Shown here: piece after piece, positions 63,428 through 64,000 of the stretch
Layout of the letters: every line of letters starts with the position of its first letter
Position numbering within the stretch: the stretch's first letter is position 1
NCBI GenBank assembly: GCA_002261195.1
Contig: MVBO01000038.1
Span: forward strand, 1-64,000
Length of the DNA stretch: 64,000 nucleotides
From: Bifiguratus adelaidae
Taxonomy: Eukaryota > Mucoromycota > Endogonomycetes > Endogonales
Reading direction: 5' to 3'
Made by a program: the position numbers and the translations under genes
The notes under the pieces: model-generated
What the model saw: the letters and a program-made list of their open reading frames with translations, nothing else
What the model was told of the DNA's origin: nothing
Databases searched by the model: none

Positions 63428-64000
63428 CTAAGCGCGCCTTCGCACATTAGATTCGGTAGTAGCTGTGGTTTGGCTCTTTTGGCTACTTGAGACCTGACTT
63501 TGGAATTTTTGTACTTCGATGACAACTCTTCCACGTGTAGCGTTTGTTTCAAACCTTTCATAAGCCTGTACAAAGCGAAATAATACATCAACATTAGCCT
63601 TGCATGGAATAAGGTGCGGAATATACATACCGCACGCGCTTCTTCGAACGGCCAAACAGAGTCTATGATGTACTTGAGTTTTCCATCGGCAATCATCTGT
63701 CGTATCCTCTCCAGTTTTGTGGGCTCTGGTGTAGCACTGATGAAAGCGTACTTCCTTGGTGTACCGCCCAAAAAGCGTGGCCGGAAGTAATTCTTTAGTT
63801 GTGCCGTAAAGAAAATGCGAATATCAGACCAGGCCCAATCGCGACCTACGGGCCGTTGAATACCCATGTTCAGAAATGGTGCATCTTTCTTCAGATAGCC
63901 AGCGGAGTGAACATAGAGGTCTTGCACACCGACACAATCGATGATGGCGTCGAATGGTCGTTCGCCGTAAGTAGATGCCAGATACTCGTGCAATGGGCTG
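63428..64000 (-). CDS. Zinc-type alcohol dehydrogenase-like / quinone oxidoreductase (MDR), 3' part
   Basis: The gene runs off the window, so only the C-terminal part is present. The end of the nucleotide-binding domain (PFDAIIDCVGVQDLYVHSAGYL) and the closing block (RIRQMIADGKLKYIIDSVWPFEEARA) are typical of MDR reductases. They splice to AYERFETNATRGRVVIEV, the usual family C-terminus. A Ser/Gln/Arg tail of about 25 residues is extra. Confidence 0.85.

Overview
The window is nuclear DNA from a fungus. About thirty protein genes, most cut by 37-150 base GT-AG introns, are packed tightly on both strands. A division-III chitin synthase, a Zn2Cys6 regulator of the ERT1/AcuK type, a TPR/F-box/LRR protein of the Dia2/Pof3 type and dynamitin fit a fungus. 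An Integrator subunit 3 homologue, a RING-TRAF-WD40 protein, a MESH1-like hydrolase and a GH8 glycosidase suggest a lineage that kept or acquired genes missing from the model yeasts. An early-diverging fungus is my guess; the class cannot be fixed from this window. No tRNA, rRNA, transposon or CRISPR array was seen.

Layout. 0.7-7 kb: SelO pseudokinase (AMPylase family), a coiled-coil protein, a Dia2/Pof3-type F-box protein and the proteasome chaperone UMP1. 7-15 kb: secreted GH27 alpha-galactosidase, an INTS3 homologue and an APC-type amino acid transporter. 15-19.3 kb: a decayed ABC transporter copy beside its intact paralogue. 20-30 kb: ornithine aminotransferase, GH8 glycosidase, LST8, DNAJC8/Spf31, ERT1/AcuK, histone H2A.Z and an M20 amidohydrolase. 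30-41 kb: chitin synthase, RIB7 reductase, dynamitin, a small unknown protein and an ankyrin protein. 41-50.5 kb: PMR1-type Ca2+/Mn2+ ATPase, a small winged-helix-like protein, RRS1, a secreted lipase-like hydrolase, MESH1 and a TRAF7-like protein. 50.6-64 kb: TAF2 fused to four bromodomains, ribosomal protein eS6, class II aldolase, ATP synthase gamma, a CDC50/LEM3 flippase subunit and a truncated MDR dehydrogenase.

The genes are mainly housekeeping and do not form one pathway. Several divergent pairs have start codons only 29 to 98 bases apart, so they must share compact promoters. The most notable points are the TAF2-bromodomain fusion, in which three bromodomains share one intron position, the INTS3 homologue, the ERT1 gene that needs both a GC-AG intron and a 4-base exon, and the ABC pseudogene with a converted-looking segment. 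Exon borders were worked out by hand from splice signals, frame and recalled family motifs. For genes where I summed every exon, the total is a multiple of three.
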